DNA of 64,000 nucleotides from JADLHS01 sp964594985 (GCA_964594985.1 CAZQNQ010000026.1:1-64000), one strand, 5' to 3'. Shown: positions 36,611-44,915, numbered from the stretch's first letter. Numbers and translations: made by a program. The notes: generated by a model not told the origin, from the sequence alone.

Positions 36611-37585
36611 CTATTTCGCGGGCGCGTTGGTTGGCGCAAGTGAGTTCGTCGCGGCGGTGGCCTCCGCCTCTTTCAGCACCCGGTTGAGCCGGGTTTTTAA
36701 TTCGGCATACATCTCGTTGGTAACGGAATTCAGATGTCCCCGTGCTTCGGAGAATTGGCCGGCCTTGATCTTGATGCGGGCGAAGTGCGTATGCACGCCT
36801 TCACGCTCCTCATCGTCACCCGCCAGCTTGAAGGCGTTCGTCCAGGCGCGCAGGGCGTCCTCGGCGCGCGGCGGTTGGATGCCGTAAAACGTCTGCGCGA
36901 CATCAGCAGCCAGTTTGAAATCCTCCGGATCGAGCCGGATGGCGTTGCTGTAAAGGTTGAGCGCCTTGTCGAACACCTGTTGCTCGTTGATGTTGTAATG
37001 CTCCTTCGCGTCCTTGCGGAACAGGAAAACCGTCGTGCCAAAGTTATGGTAATAGACCGGTTCGTCCGGCTTCAGTTCAATGGCCTTGGCGTAGTAATCG
37101 AAGGCTTTCTTCACCTCGCCAATGTGCCCGTAGATGTTGGCGAGGTTGTTCCAGATGGCCGGATTCTGAGGTGCGATGCCTCGTGCGGTTTCGAGCTGTT
37201 CAGCCGCGCCATCTTCATTACCCAGGTCACCAAGATAGCTGGCGTAAGCGATGCGGATCTCCACGTTGTTCGTGTGTTGCTTGAGCAAATCCTCGTAGCC
37301 CTGCTGGACAATCGCGAACCGCGCGAGGATGCGGCGGCGCATCTCTTCCTTGGGCACGCCGGCGCCCTGGGCGGTGAACTTTTCATTGTCCTCCACCCAC
37401 TTTTCCACCTCGGCCCGGGCGTCGTCATCGGCCTTCATCAGTTTGTCCAGCTCGGCGGCGACCGGATCGTTGGTGGCGGTGGCCGGGACTTCGAGGCCGG
37501 TTGTGGCCTGGACGAAATTGCTGACAGCGGCGGGCTGGTTCGTCGCCAGAATGGCGCTGACGGCGGCGATCACGAGATTAGTCAC
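36611..37585 (-). CDS. TPR protein, 324 aa
   Basis: The protein opens with a hydrophobic stretch (MTNLVIAAVSAILATNQPAA) that could be a weak signal peptide. It then has TPR-like repeats: RFAIVQQGYEDLLKQHTNN, ETARGIAPQNPAIWNNLANI, and YYAKAIELKPDEPVYYHNFG. A C-terminal Ala/Thr-rich tail ends the protein. The start is a GTG at 37585; no ATG lies close by upstream. It marks the left border of the accessory block at 37.6 kb: the R4 direct repeat begins 27 bases upstream of its start. Confidence 0.8.
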   Translation of the reverse strand: MTNLVIAAVSAILATNQPAAVSNFVQATTGLEVPATATNDPVAAELDKLMKADDDARAEVEKWVEDNEKFTAQGAGVPKEEMRRRILARFAIVQQGYEDLLKQHTNNVEIRIAYASYLGDLGNEDGAAEQLETARGIAPQNPAIWNNLANIYGHIGEVKKAFDYYAKAIELKPDEPVYYHNFGTTVFLFRKDAKEHYNINEQQVFDKALNLYSNAIRLDPEDFKLAADVAQTFYGIQPPRAEDALRAWTNAFKLAGDDEEREGVHTHFARIKIKAGQFSEARGHLNSVTNEMYAELKTRLNRVLKEAEATAATNSLAPTNAPAK

Positions 37586-37611
37586 GGCGCAAAGCTAGCA
37601 GTGTGTCGGGG

Positions 37612-37742
37612 AATGTCAGGAGCAAAGATGCGGAGCGCGGCTGTCCCAGCCGCAGCGGGTGGCCCTTTCCAAGTGACGCGAGAATCAACCCGAACGCCCT
37701 GTTTGCCATCCCCCCGCTGCGGCTGAGGACAGCCGCGCGCCA
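37612..37742. repeat. Long inverted repeat at the left edge of the accessory block (family R4)
   Basis: The first 46 bases (37612-37657) recur directly at 45164-45209 with one mismatch; the shared words include gatgcggagcgcggctgtcc and cagccgcagcg. In this copy the inverse words cgctgcggctgaggacagcc follow at 37714-37735, making a large palindrome. The region from 37743 to 37809 is the leader of the first accessory gene. Confidence 0.85.
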
Positions 37743-37809
37743 GGGAAACGCCGCTTCCAGAACAAACAAGCGCATCATTCATCAGTTGGAATCGGTGACG
37801 AGCCTGACT

Positions 37810-38799
37810 ATGCTCCGGGTCGTAAAAAGATTCATGATTAAAGCGCTTCATCGGGATTTGAAAAAACTTCAAGCCCGCGCGTTTGACCGGGCTGAATGGG
37901 CGGAAAAAGTTTTGCGCCGTTACCATTCGGCCACGCGCCAGCTTGACGCTGCCACCCTTCAATCACTGCGCGGGCTTTATCATTGGCTGTTTGTCCCGCC
38001 CTCGCTCTGGCCTTTCAACATTCAGGACGTGCTGGCGGATTGTCTGGGCGGACTGGAAAAAGGAAAACGCCTGGACCCGCGGCAGCGGCTGCTCATTGAG
38101 TTGTTGCCGGGCCCGCCGGATGCAACCATTTGTGAAGCCGTGGCCGAACACGAACTCCACGTTCAGAAGGGCGACTACGAAGACCTCGTAAAAACCCAGG
38201 CCAAGTACGCGCAAAATGAACTTGCCATTCGCGCCGCGCCGGAGCTTCGTCGCCAGTGGGAACGGATCAAGGCAACTTTCAATGTCCCGGCCTATTGCGA
38301 TTACAAGGGCGTGATTCGGCGCAGCATGAGCGTCGAACGCAACCTGCGTCCGTCGTTTTCCGTCAACCTGCGGCGGCGCGATGAAGTTTTTCAAGCCGCG
38401 TTCGACGCGTTTTGCCTGCGTTGGAATCTGTACGGAATGCAACACGACGAACCGCTGCCGCTCAAACTCGCGGTCAACCTCACGCCGTACGGGACGATGA
38501 TTCACATTCCGTCCTACTGGTCGTTCGATCCGAAGCGGGACATTCGCTGGAATGCGATTGCCAGACTTCATCGGGCGCGCGTCTCGGGCCGCCAAGGCAA
38601 AGCTCTGGCCGAGGGAAAAGCGGAACGGATGCAGGCGGCGGAGAAACTGCGCCAACTCGACCAGGAAGCGCTCCGCCTCGGCCTCAAAGGAGAAAAGAAG
38701 CACGATTACCTGTGCGTCGGGTTGGGGTGGGTGCCGGGCACCAGCCCCAAACGCCTCAGCCGGCTGCGGACGGAATTCCAAAGCCGCCGCGTGAAGTGA
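37810..38799 (+). CDS. Accessory block gene 1: unknown 329-aa protein
   Basis: The product is a soluble, mostly helical, basic protein with no recognised domain. Notable parts are FDRAEWAEKVLRRYHSATRQ, a Trp/Pro-rich SLRGLYHWLFVPPSLWPFN, FNVPAYCDYKGVIRRSMSVE, and a Lys/Glu-rich coiled-coil-like stretch RQGKALAEGKAERMQAAEKL near the C-terminus. There is no signal peptide. The start is the ATG at 37810; another in-frame ATG at 37834 is possible. It is the first of eight co-oriented genes and probably belongs with them, though a repeat-bearing gap of about 100 bp separates it from the FtsK-like gene. Confidence 0.7.
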   Translation: MLRVVKRFMIKALHRDLKKLQARAFDRAEWAEKVLRRYHSATRQLDAATLQSLRGLYHWLFVPPSLWPFNIQDVLADCLGGLEKGKRLDPRQRLLIELLPGPPDATICEAVAEHELHVQKGDYEDLVKTQAKYAQNELAIRAAPELRRQWERIKATFNVPAYCDYKGVIRRSMSVERNLRPSFSVNLRRRDEVFQAAFDAFCLRWNLYGMQHDEPLPLKLAVNLTPYGTMIHIPSYWSFDPKRDIRWNAIARLHRARVSGRQGKALAEGKAERMQAAEKLRQLDQEALRLGLKGEKKHDYLCVGLGWVPGTSPKRLSRLRTEFQSRRVK

Positions 38800-38823
38800 T
38801 TTCCGCCGGTGTCACCACCGACT

Positions 38824-38856
38824 TGGGACAAACTTTGGGGACATTCAGTTCCTTTG
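38824..38856. repeat. 33-bp perfect direct repeat, copy 1
   Basis: The word, which includes gggacaaactttggggacat and then tcagttcctttg, is identical at 40987-41019. The two copies bracket the FtsK-like and receiver-like genes. The gggacaaa / ggggacat style resembles the terminal repeats of REP-associated elements, but no transposase is present. Confidence 0.9.
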
Positions 38857-38901
38857 AACGGTTCTCCCTACGGGCGCAGGCTGTGACGCAAAGATCACAG
38901 T

Positions 38902-40218
38902 ATGCCAGACGCACTCGAATCCCCTTTCGCGAACAACTCCCGAATGGCGGCCAACTATCTGTTGCCGCCGGTGGATTTGCTCCAAGCCCCGGACCCGACC
39001 GCCAAGTCCACCCAATCGAAGCAAGAACTCGAGGCCAACGCCCGGCTCATTCAGCAGACGCTCGCGCAATTCGGAATCGGAGTTTCGCTGGGCGACATCA
39101 CCGAAGGCGCAACCATCACTCGTTACGAACTGCATCCCGCGCCCGGCGTGCAACTGGAACGCATCCTGGAACTTTCCCGCAACCTCACTGCCGCGCTGAA
39201 GGCCGAAAGTATTTTTGTTCTCGCCCCCGTGCCGGGCAAAGGCTCCGTCGGCATTGAAGTGCCGAACGGCGTGAGGACGAAAGTATTCCTGCGCGAAAGC
39301 TTCGATTCCGACGAATGGCGCGCCAGCCAGGCATGTCTTCCGATTGCGCTCGGCCAGGATGTTTATGGCCGGACGATAGTCGCCGACCTCGCCGCCTTGC
39401 CGCACTGCGTAATCGCCGGATGCGCCGGCTCCGGCATCTCGAGCGGCCTCAACGCCATCATCGCGTCGCTACTCTACCGTTTCCGGCCCGATCAGCTTCG
39501 CTTTGTGCTGCTTGACCCAGGGAATATCAAGCTACAGCAATACAATCCGTTGGCGCACCTTGCTATGCCGGTCGTGACAAAGCCGGAAAAAATTCTGCTC
39601 GCCTTGCGCTGGGTCAGACACGAGATCGAAAAACGTTTCCACCTCTTTGCGCACTGCGGGGTGAAGAACATAGAGGCATACAACCAACGGCCCCCAGATC
39701 AACTGTTGCCACAACCAGCCCCGCTACATCCCCGCGAGAATCTTGCGCAATCCGGAGTAGGGTTGGCTTCCAAGGTGGACGCGGGAATTGTGGCCCCGGG
39801 CAGGGAAGAGGTTTTTATCCCCGAAAAACTCGCCCGCATCGTGGTCATATTAAGCGAGTTGGCGGACCTCATGGCGATTGCTCCGGCGGACTTTGAAATG
39901 GCCATTGTCCACATCACGCAGATGGGGCCAGCGGCGGGAATCCATTGCATTATCGCCACCCAGCGGCCTGACGTCAGCATTCTCACGGGTTGCATCAAGG
40001 CAAACATCCCGGCCCGCATCGCCTTCAAGGTCGCCTGCCGGGTTCACTCGCGGACGATTCTCGACGCGATGGGTGCGGAGAAATTGCTCGGCCAGGGCGA
40101 CCTGCTGTATCTGCCGCCGGATTCGGTTAAACTGGTCCGGGCGCAAGGCGCGTGGGTCACGGATGCTGAAATTCAGCGCATGGTGGATTTCATTGCCAGC
40201 AGAGGAGGATGTGATTGA
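38902..40218 (+). CDS. Accessory block gene 2: FtsK/SpoIIIE-like protein with dead ATPase motifs
   Basis: The 438-aa protein lacks membrane spans and the gamma (KOPS-binding) domain but has the FtsK alpha/beta motor body. It has the alpha-type entry GDITEGATITRYELHPAPGV, then GIEVPNGVRTKVFLRESF, the ATPase core and a typical end ANIPARIAFKVACRV, SRTILDAMGAEKLLGQGDLL. The Walker A equivalent reads GCAGSGIS, with Ile179 in place of the essential Lys. The Walker B equivalent reads VVILSELADL, with Ser318 in place of the Asp. ATP hydrolysis should therefore be lost although the fold is kept, so it is more likely a structural or regulatory pseudo-ATPase than a translocase. The frame is intact over its whole length. 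Confidence 0.85.
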   Translation: MPDALESPFANNSRMAANYLLPPVDLLQAPDPTAKSTQSKQELEANARLIQQTLAQFGIGVSLGDITEGATITRYELHPAPGVQLERILELSRNLTAALKAESIFVLAPVPGKGSVGIEVPNGVRTKVFLRESFDSDEWRASQACLPIALGQDVYGRTIVADLAALPHCVIAGCAGSGISSGLNAIIASLLYRFRPDQLRFVLLDPGNIKLQQYNPLAHLAMPVVTKPEKILLALRWVRHEIEKRFHLFAHCGVKNIEAYNQRPPDQLLPQPAPLHPRENLAQSGVGLASKVDAGIVAPGREEVFIPEKLARIVVILSELADLMAIAPADFEMAIVHITQMGPAAGIHCIIATQRPDVSILTGCIKANIPARIAFKVACRVHSRTILDAMGAEKLLGQGDLLYLPPDSVKLVRAQGAWVTDAEIQRMVDFIASRGGCD

Positions 40219-40457
40219 AACTGCCGCGCCAGCCTGGGAGCGCCAGCGTCTCGCTGGCGAGTTGCGTTTCGGCGGCAGTGCGAATTGCGCCGACGGGACA
40301 CCAGCGCTCCCGGAACGGGCCATTCCGTGTGGCAGTTTCAATCACACCATGCAGGGGAAACCACCGTTGACGGCGGGATGAGCATGTCCCTTATGTTCAA
40401 CCCGCAGAAACAGCACCGTGGTGTCGCAACTCAAGTTGTATCCAAAAACACGAATCC
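40219..40457. repeat. Palindromic repeat between accessory genes 2 and 3
   Basis: gaaactgccgcgccagcctg and gggagcgccagcgtctcgct are followed by the inverse words accagcgctccc and cggcagtttc-type sequence up to 40342. The gggagcgccagc word family recurs in frame in the tsaB gene (58401-58472) and at the window end (63945-63972). The rest up to 40457 contains no gene. Confidence 0.75.
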
Positions 40458-40946
40458 ATGATGCCGCGCCGAACGTTTCTTTACCGAACACTCATCGGGG
40501 CCGCCGGGATCGTCACCCTGCCCGTTGGCCTTGCCCCGGCGCGGCAACCTTTGCTGTGGATCGCCGACCCCGACGCCGACGTGACCGCCACAATTCAGTT
40601 GCTGACGCAACATTACCAACTGGCGGAGGCCCGGGTTTTTCGCTGCAAACGACAGGTCATCGCATCACTGCACCGCGAGCCGCGCAAACCAACTTTCCTG
40701 GTCACGGATTATTTCGGCGGACCCATGCGCGGCGCGGAATTCATCCACTGGGCCCGCCGTGCCGCGCCGACGACAAAGGTGATTCTGTTCAGCGCCGTCG
40801 TTGGCAGCCTCGCCACCTGGCGCACGATTGCCGGGGCCGCCGCCCCCGCGCCAGATGTCATCATTGAGAAACCCGACCTGCAAAAACTTTTGGACATCTT
40901 TGGAAAATTTCCCTTCAGCCGCCCCCGGGTTGAATTTGCAACCTGA
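40458..40946 (+). CDS. Accessory block gene 3: Tat-type exported receiver-like protein
   Basis: The 162-aa product has a signal peptide with a twin-arginine pattern (PRRTFLYR, then LIGAAGIVTLPVGLAPA). The mature part looks like a receiver domain: an acidic pair in WIADPDAD, a phospho-acceptor-like Asp84 in FLVTDYFGGPMRGAEF, Ser112 in VILFSAVVG and the conserved KP pair (138-139) in DVIIEKPDL. Receiver domains normally act in the cytoplasm; an exported one would have no kinase, so either the start is too long or the fold is reused. A start at a downstream codon would remove the signal, but no good ribosome site was seen there. Confidence 0.65.
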   Translation: MMPRRTFLYRTLIGAAGIVTLPVGLAPARQPLLWIADPDADVTATIQLLTQHYQLAEARVFRCKRQVIASLHREPRKPTFLVTDYFGGPMRGAEFIHWARRAAPTTKVILFSAVVGSLATWRTIAGAAAPAPDVIIEKPDLQKLLDIFGKFPFSRPRVEFAT

Positions 40947-40986
40947 TAAAACAACAACCAAACAATCCACGCGCGCCGCCAGCCAG

Positions 40987-41019
40987 TGGGACAAACTTTG
41001 GGGACATTCAGTTCCTTTG
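40987..41019. repeat. 33-bp perfect direct repeat, copy 2
   Basis: Identical to 38824-38856. It sits 40 bases before the start of the AAA ATPase gene, as the first copy sits about 45 bases before the FtsK-like gene, so the repeat may also carry a shared promoter or leader function. Confidence 0.9.
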
Positions 41020-41059
41020 CGGCGCTTGGGTGGCGGCGGCAAACTTCCCATCGAATAAT

Positions 41060-42232
41060 ATGTCAACCACACTCGAAACTCTAAAAACCGCCCTCCCCAA
41101 AACGGTCTCCGCGCCAGAACCGGTAGTTCGCCCTCCGGGAAAACTGGACGGTGCTCCAACCATAATTTGTGACCTCGCTGAAGCCGATGCATTTGTTGAA
41201 AACTATCGCAAACCGCATGTTCCGGTCATGTCCGCCTTTGGGGCCGGACGTTTGCACGCTTGCCGGTTTTCCGGTGCCTGGGATTTGGATCGGATGGTTG
41301 CCGATCATGCCGAAGCTCTATTTCGTTCCATCCGCAAGCTGCCTTCCCCGGATGCCAAAGACGCGGCGGCAAAATGGGACGATCTCACTTTCCGGTTCGG
41401 GCCGCAGGCGTTTCTTTACGCTGACGAAGATCGGATCATTGGCTTCGCCGCCACGGCTGCGGAAGCGGAGAAGCTGGTGGCCCACTTTGGCGGAAAATAC
41501 AGCAACCCAAAACCTCCAACGCTGTCTGGCGGGATTTTCAATCTGATTCAGCAGAACGGAGACAACATTGGCACCAAGGAAGTGACTTTATCTCCCGACA
41601 CGATTTTCAAACCGGAAACCTTCAATCTTCATTACGGCGACGGCAGCGCGGCCTGGCATCAAAGTTTCGTTGAAAAACTCCGGCAGCAACCGAACGGCCT
41701 GTCTATTTTTGAGGGAAAACCCGGCACGGGCAAAACCTTTTATCTCCGTCACCTCATGGGTGAACTCAAGGAATCCCATCGCTTTTATTTTATCCCCACC
41801 GCGACTTTGGACGTCCTGTCCAATTCCAACTTTGTCGGTTTCTGGGCCGATCAACGGTGGCAGCACGCGGACAAACGATTTGTCGTCATTCTGGAAGACT
41901 CCGACGGGGCGCTGATGGCGCGCAGCGCGGACAACCGGGAACAAGTCAGCGCGCTCCTGAATCTCACGGACGGAATGCTCGCCGATTTCCTGCGGCTGCA
42001 GATCATCTGCACCATCAACTGTTCCGCTGCGGACATTGATCCCGCGCTGCTGCGCCCCGGTCGCCTGCTGTGCCATCGCGTCTTTGGCAAACTGGATTAC
42101 TCCCAGGCGGTTCGCCTGGCGGAAAGTTTGGGGCGGAAATTACCCGTGCCTGCCGATTACTCCCTCGCGGAAGTATTTGCCGGACACCACTGCAATCCCA
42201 TCAACCGTCCGCGCGTCGGGTTTGCCGCCTGA
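41060..42232 (+). CDS. Accessory block gene 4: AAA ATPase, 390 aa
   Basis: The N-terminal 200 residues are unrecognised. They are followed by an AAA module: Walker A GKPGTGKT (219-226), Walker B FVVILED (274-280), sensor-1 Asn320 in ICTIN, and a likely Arg finger in ALLRPGRLL (332/335). The module resembles BCS1/FtsH-like AAA domains, though shorter. It should be a hexameric ATP-driven remodeller; the substrate is unknown. It is followed after 7 bp by the 181-aa gene, so these two are surely co-expressed, and it lies in the same run as the exonuclease and nuclease genes. Confidence 0.85.
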   Translation: MSTTLETLKTALPKTVSAPEPVVRPPGKLDGAPTIICDLAEADAFVENYRKPHVPVMSAFGAGRLHACRFSGAWDLDRMVADHAEALFRSIRKLPSPDAKDAAAKWDDLTFRFGPQAFLYADEDRIIGFAATAAEAEKLVAHFGGKYSNPKPPTLSGGIFNLIQQNGDNIGTKEVTLSPDTIFKPETFNLHYGDGSAAWHQSFVEKLRQQPNGLSIFEGKPGTGKTFYLRHLMGELKESHRFYFIPTATLDVLSNSNFVGFWADQRWQHADKRFVVILEDSDGALMARSADNREQVSALLNLTDGMLADFLRLQIICTINCSAADIDPALLRPGRLLCHRVFGKLDYSQAVRLAESLGRKLPVPADYSLAEVFAGHHCNPINRPRVGFAA

Positions 42233-42239
42233 CAAAAAT

Positions 42240-42785
42240 ATGAAAACCCCAAAATCAAGAATCGTTAAGATGCCAAAAGCAAAACCGGAAAAAACATTGT
42301 CTCGCGCCCGACAAAAGCCCGGAAAGGCAAAACTCGAAATACCCCCATTGGAATACCGCGAGGCGGAAACCGAAAAATTGCTTTCCGCGGCCAAACGCAA
42401 GCTGCCCGAATTAAAGGCGCTGCTGGCCGCCGCCTCGGATCACTGGCATTACGAAGACCCGATTTATCGCTTCTATCATGCGTCGTTCAAGGTTTGTCGC
42501 GTGCAAACAACGACCTTGAAAATTGTCGCGGAACTGCAAGCTCTGGCCCCGCCCCTCAAACTGAATCCGTTCTTCCTCGAAATCGTCGCCGATGGCACGG
42601 GCAAGCAATTCCGTTTATCGCATAATGCCAATCCGTTAAAGCATACGCGTGCGATGATCGAAGCCTTTTTTCACGCCCGCCACATGCTGCTCATGCTCTG
42701 CAAGTATGCCGAGGAATTGGCGGCACCGCCACCCGCGCTGCCGTCCGGGTGGGCCACCGTGTTGTATTTATACAACATCCGGTGA
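42240..42785 (+). CDS. Accessory block gene 5: unknown 181-aa protein
   Basis: The protein opens with a Lys/Pro-rich flexible segment (MKTPKSRIVKMPKAKPEKT). It then has a helical domain with DHWHYEDPIYRFYHASFKV, CRVQTTTLKIVAELQALAPP, LNPFFLEIVADGTGKQFRLS and TRAMIEAFFHARHMLLMLCK. This looks like a conserved uncharacterised family rather than a random frame. No catalytic motif is evident. The gap to the AAA ATPase gene is only 7 bp, so it may be its adaptor or partner; this is inference. Confidence 0.75.
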   Translation: MKTPKSRIVKMPKAKPEKTLSRARQKPGKAKLEIPPLEYREAETEKLLSAAKRKLPELKALLAAASDHWHYEDPIYRFYHASFKVCRVQTTTLKIVAELQALAPPLKLNPFFLEIVADGTGKQFRLSHNANPLKHTRAMIEAFFHARHMLLMLCKYAEELAAPPPALPSGWATVLYLYNIR

Positions 42786-42824
42786 TGTGAAGCAGCACCG
42801 CTACCCAAAACATCTTTGCGCACA

Positions 42825-43388
42825 ATGAACTTCGTCAGCCTCGACTTTGAAACGGCCAATCCTTCCCGCGTCAGCATTTGCGCCGTAGGAATGGCGGTAT
42901 TTGAGAATGGTCAGTTGCGGGAATCACTCTATTGGCTCGTGCGCCCGCCCCAGGGACACGGCTGGTTTCGGGAGGATTTCATTACGTGTCACGGCCTGAC
43001 GCATCTGGACGTGCGGAACGTTGCGGAATTTCCCGCCATTGCGCCGCAGGTTCTGGCGCGATTGACCCGCGCCGACTTTGTGATTGCCCACAATGCGAAA
43101 TTCGACATCGGACATTTGCGTGGCACGCTGGATCATTTCGAGCTGGCGCGGCCCGAATTCAATTATCTTTGCACCTGCGAACTGGCCCGGCGCATCTGGC
43201 CCGAACTGCCCAACCATCAACTCTCCACTTTGGCCGCGCATATCGGCCACGAGTTTCACCATCATCACGCCCTTTCCGACGCCGAAGCCGCCGGGCGCGT
43301 CCTGCTGGCGATGATGAAACACGCAAACACAAACTTGCTGCACGAGTTATTGCAAAATGTGGGCATGGAGTCGAAGCGTTTTGGATAA
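42825..43388 (+). CDS. Accessory block gene 6: DnaQ-like 3'-5' exonuclease
   Basis: The 187-aa protein is a DEDDh exonuclease: Exo I FVSLDFETAN with Asp7 and Glu9, Exo II IAHNAKFDIGHL with Asp94, and Exo III with His147 and Asp152 in HHHALSDAEAA. This is the proofreading epsilon fold as seen in DnaQ, RNase T and stand-alone exonucleases. It should trim single-stranded 3' ends of DNA or RNA. The start at 42825 (MNFVSLDFET) gives the standard opening. It lies 39 bp after the 181-aa gene and 34 bp before the PD-(D/E)XK gene. Confidence 0.9.
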   Translation: MNFVSLDFETANPSRVSICAVGMAVFENGQLRESLYWLVRPPQGHGWFREDFITCHGLTHLDVRNVAEFPAIAPQVLARLTRADFVIAHNAKFDIGHLRGTLDHFELARPEFNYLCTCELARRIWPELPNHQLSTLAAHIGHEFHHHHALSDAEAAGRVLLAMMKHANTNLLHELLQNVGMESKRFG

Positions 43389-43422
43389 TGCTGATTGCAG
43401 TAAATTGACCGGAGCAGTATCA

Positions 43423-44670
43423 ATGACAACTAAAATGAACGCGCAAGAGTCAGACGCAGAATGTCAGGCGACGGTAAAAAGCTGTACTGAACTTTTGCGG
43501 CGCATTGAGCCGATATCGCTACAGTATGAGGAGAATCTAAAAGAGCGGCAGAATGTTGACATTGGATTGAACCTCTTTGAGCTGATTTCAGATCATTATT
43601 ATCGCGAGACTTTTCACAGTGACATTTTACATGCCTTGCTTGATCCAAAAGGCAAAAACAAGGACCAGAAAAAGCATCTGCTTCGTTTTTTAGAATTTAT
43701 CCGCGCATGTGGCGGCAATATCAACGTATCTGATTACATTGATGATGTGCAGATCACGAAGGAAAAGGGCAGAATCGATCTCCTGATCCAAGGTTCCGGG
43801 AAGGCAATCATCATAGAAAATAAAATCAATGGAGCCCGTGACATGCCCGAGCAGATCCCTCGATATTTGGATTACGTCAGAGAAATGGGGTGCAGTTGTG
43901 ACGCCATCATTTACTTACGGCTAAACCGCGATGCTTACCCCGATACTGGGGGTTGGACACTTGAGCAAAAAAATGCTGTGTCGGAAAAACTTTTAGTCAT
44001 TCGTGCTTACCATCCGTCTGAGATGAATTTGCTAAATGGGTGGATTGTTAAGTGTGAGAATGAGTCGGAAAACTTCGATTCCAAGTTCGTTCTCCATCAA
44101 TACGGAGGCATCATCAAAAAACTAGGAGTGAATGTTATGAACAAGCCAATCATGGAAGAGTTTTATCAAACCGTAGTCAAAGATGACAAAGCATATCGAA
44201 CCGCTCTATCTTTAAGAAAAATGCTGGATGAACATCGCGACTATGGACTGGAGAGAATAGTTGACCGGTTTGTGCTTAAAAATGAATTTCATCCGTTCCA
44301 AAAGCCTTTTCGTTACTCTAACGGGGCACTTTTCCAACATGCCGAATTCGGTGACGCTGACCTACAACTAGCTGTTTGGCTTGAAACTCGCCCTTTGTCC
44401 TCTGATGCCTATTTAATTGAGTTTAGAGACTTAAAAGATGACGCGGGCACAAAACGACAAGCGGAAAAACTTATTCAGGAGATGGGCTACGTTGGCGAGT
44501 ATGAATCTAGCAATGAGCACGGCTATTTCAGCATGCTCAGGCGTTATGCATTCCCTTCACAGGAGGAAGAATTAATTAAGCACTTATCCGAGTTTATATC
44601 CAAACTGCGAGGAATTGTCTGTAATCAGCCAGATCCGGGGAGAATTTTACCAACACAAATCCAACCATGA
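43423..44670 (+). CDS. Accessory block gene 7: PD-(D/E)XK-type nuclease, AT-richer
   Basis: The 415-aa protein has the nuclease core of the PDDEXK_4-like group: FHSDILHALLDPKG, then Asp119 in GRIDLLIQG, Glu132-Asn-Lys134 in AIIIENKINGA, and Gln144. These line up as the metal-binding Asp, the ExK pair and the helper Gln. Such proteins are common in phage-defence islands and solitary contexts. The start is preceded by GGAG nine bases upstream. Base composition is visibly more AT-rich (about 43% GC by eye) than the rest of the window, a sign of recent transfer. It overlaps the zinc-finger gene as ATGA. Confidence 0.85.
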   Translation: MTTKMNAQESDAECQATVKSCTELLRRIEPISLQYEENLKERQNVDIGLNLFELISDHYYRETFHSDILHALLDPKGKNKDQKKHLLRFLEFIRACGGNINVSDYIDDVQITKEKGRIDLLIQGSGKAIIIENKINGARDMPEQIPRYLDYVREMGCSCDAIIYLRLNRDAYPDTGGWTLEQKNAVSEKLLVIRAYHPSEMNLLNGWIVKCENESENFDSKFVLHQYGGIIKKLGVNVMNKPIMEEFYQTVVKDDKAYRTALSLRKMLDEHRDYGLERIVDRFVLKNEFHPFQKPFRYSNGALFQHAEFGDADLQLAVWLETRPLSSDAYLIEFRDLKDDAGTKRQAEKLIQEMGYVGEYESSNEHGYFSMLRRYAFPSQEEELIKHLSEFISKLRGIVCNQPDPGRILPTQIQP

Positions 44671-44915
44671 ACTACTACTGCAAGTATTGCGGACACAAAG
44701 CCGCCAGCATTTCCAGCCTGACGGCTGCACCCTGTTTCCGTCATCCGGCTGGAGCGAACAAAGGCAAGCACGCGTTGTATGAGGGAGACGAAAAATCCGA
44801 GTACGATTGCAAGTATTGCGGTACCAGCAGTTCCAGTCTTTCGAGTTTGACCGCCGCCCCCTGCTTCCGCCATCCCCTCGGCGTAAACAAAGGCAAACAC
44901 GAGCCGGCCCTGTAA
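44667..44915 (+). CDS. Accessory block gene 8: tandem zinc-finger protein, 82 aa
   Basis: Two near-identical units are seen. Unit 1 has C5, C8, C23, H26 and H35 (YYCKYCGHKAASIS, APCFRHPAGANKGKH). Unit 2 has C48, C51, C66, H69 and H78 (DCKYCGTSSSSLS, APCFRHPLGVNKGKH). Both should fold as small zinc fingers. The start overlaps the nuclease stop by four bases (ATGA), so translation is coupled and the protein may be a partner of that nuclease, for instance in nucleic-acid binding. The family is recalled as small uncharacterised proteins; this is not confirmed. Confidence 0.82.
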   Translation: MNYYCKYCGHKAASISSLTAAPCFRHPAGANKGKHALYEGDEKSEYDCKYCGTSSSSLSSLTAAPCFRHPLGVNKGKHEPAL

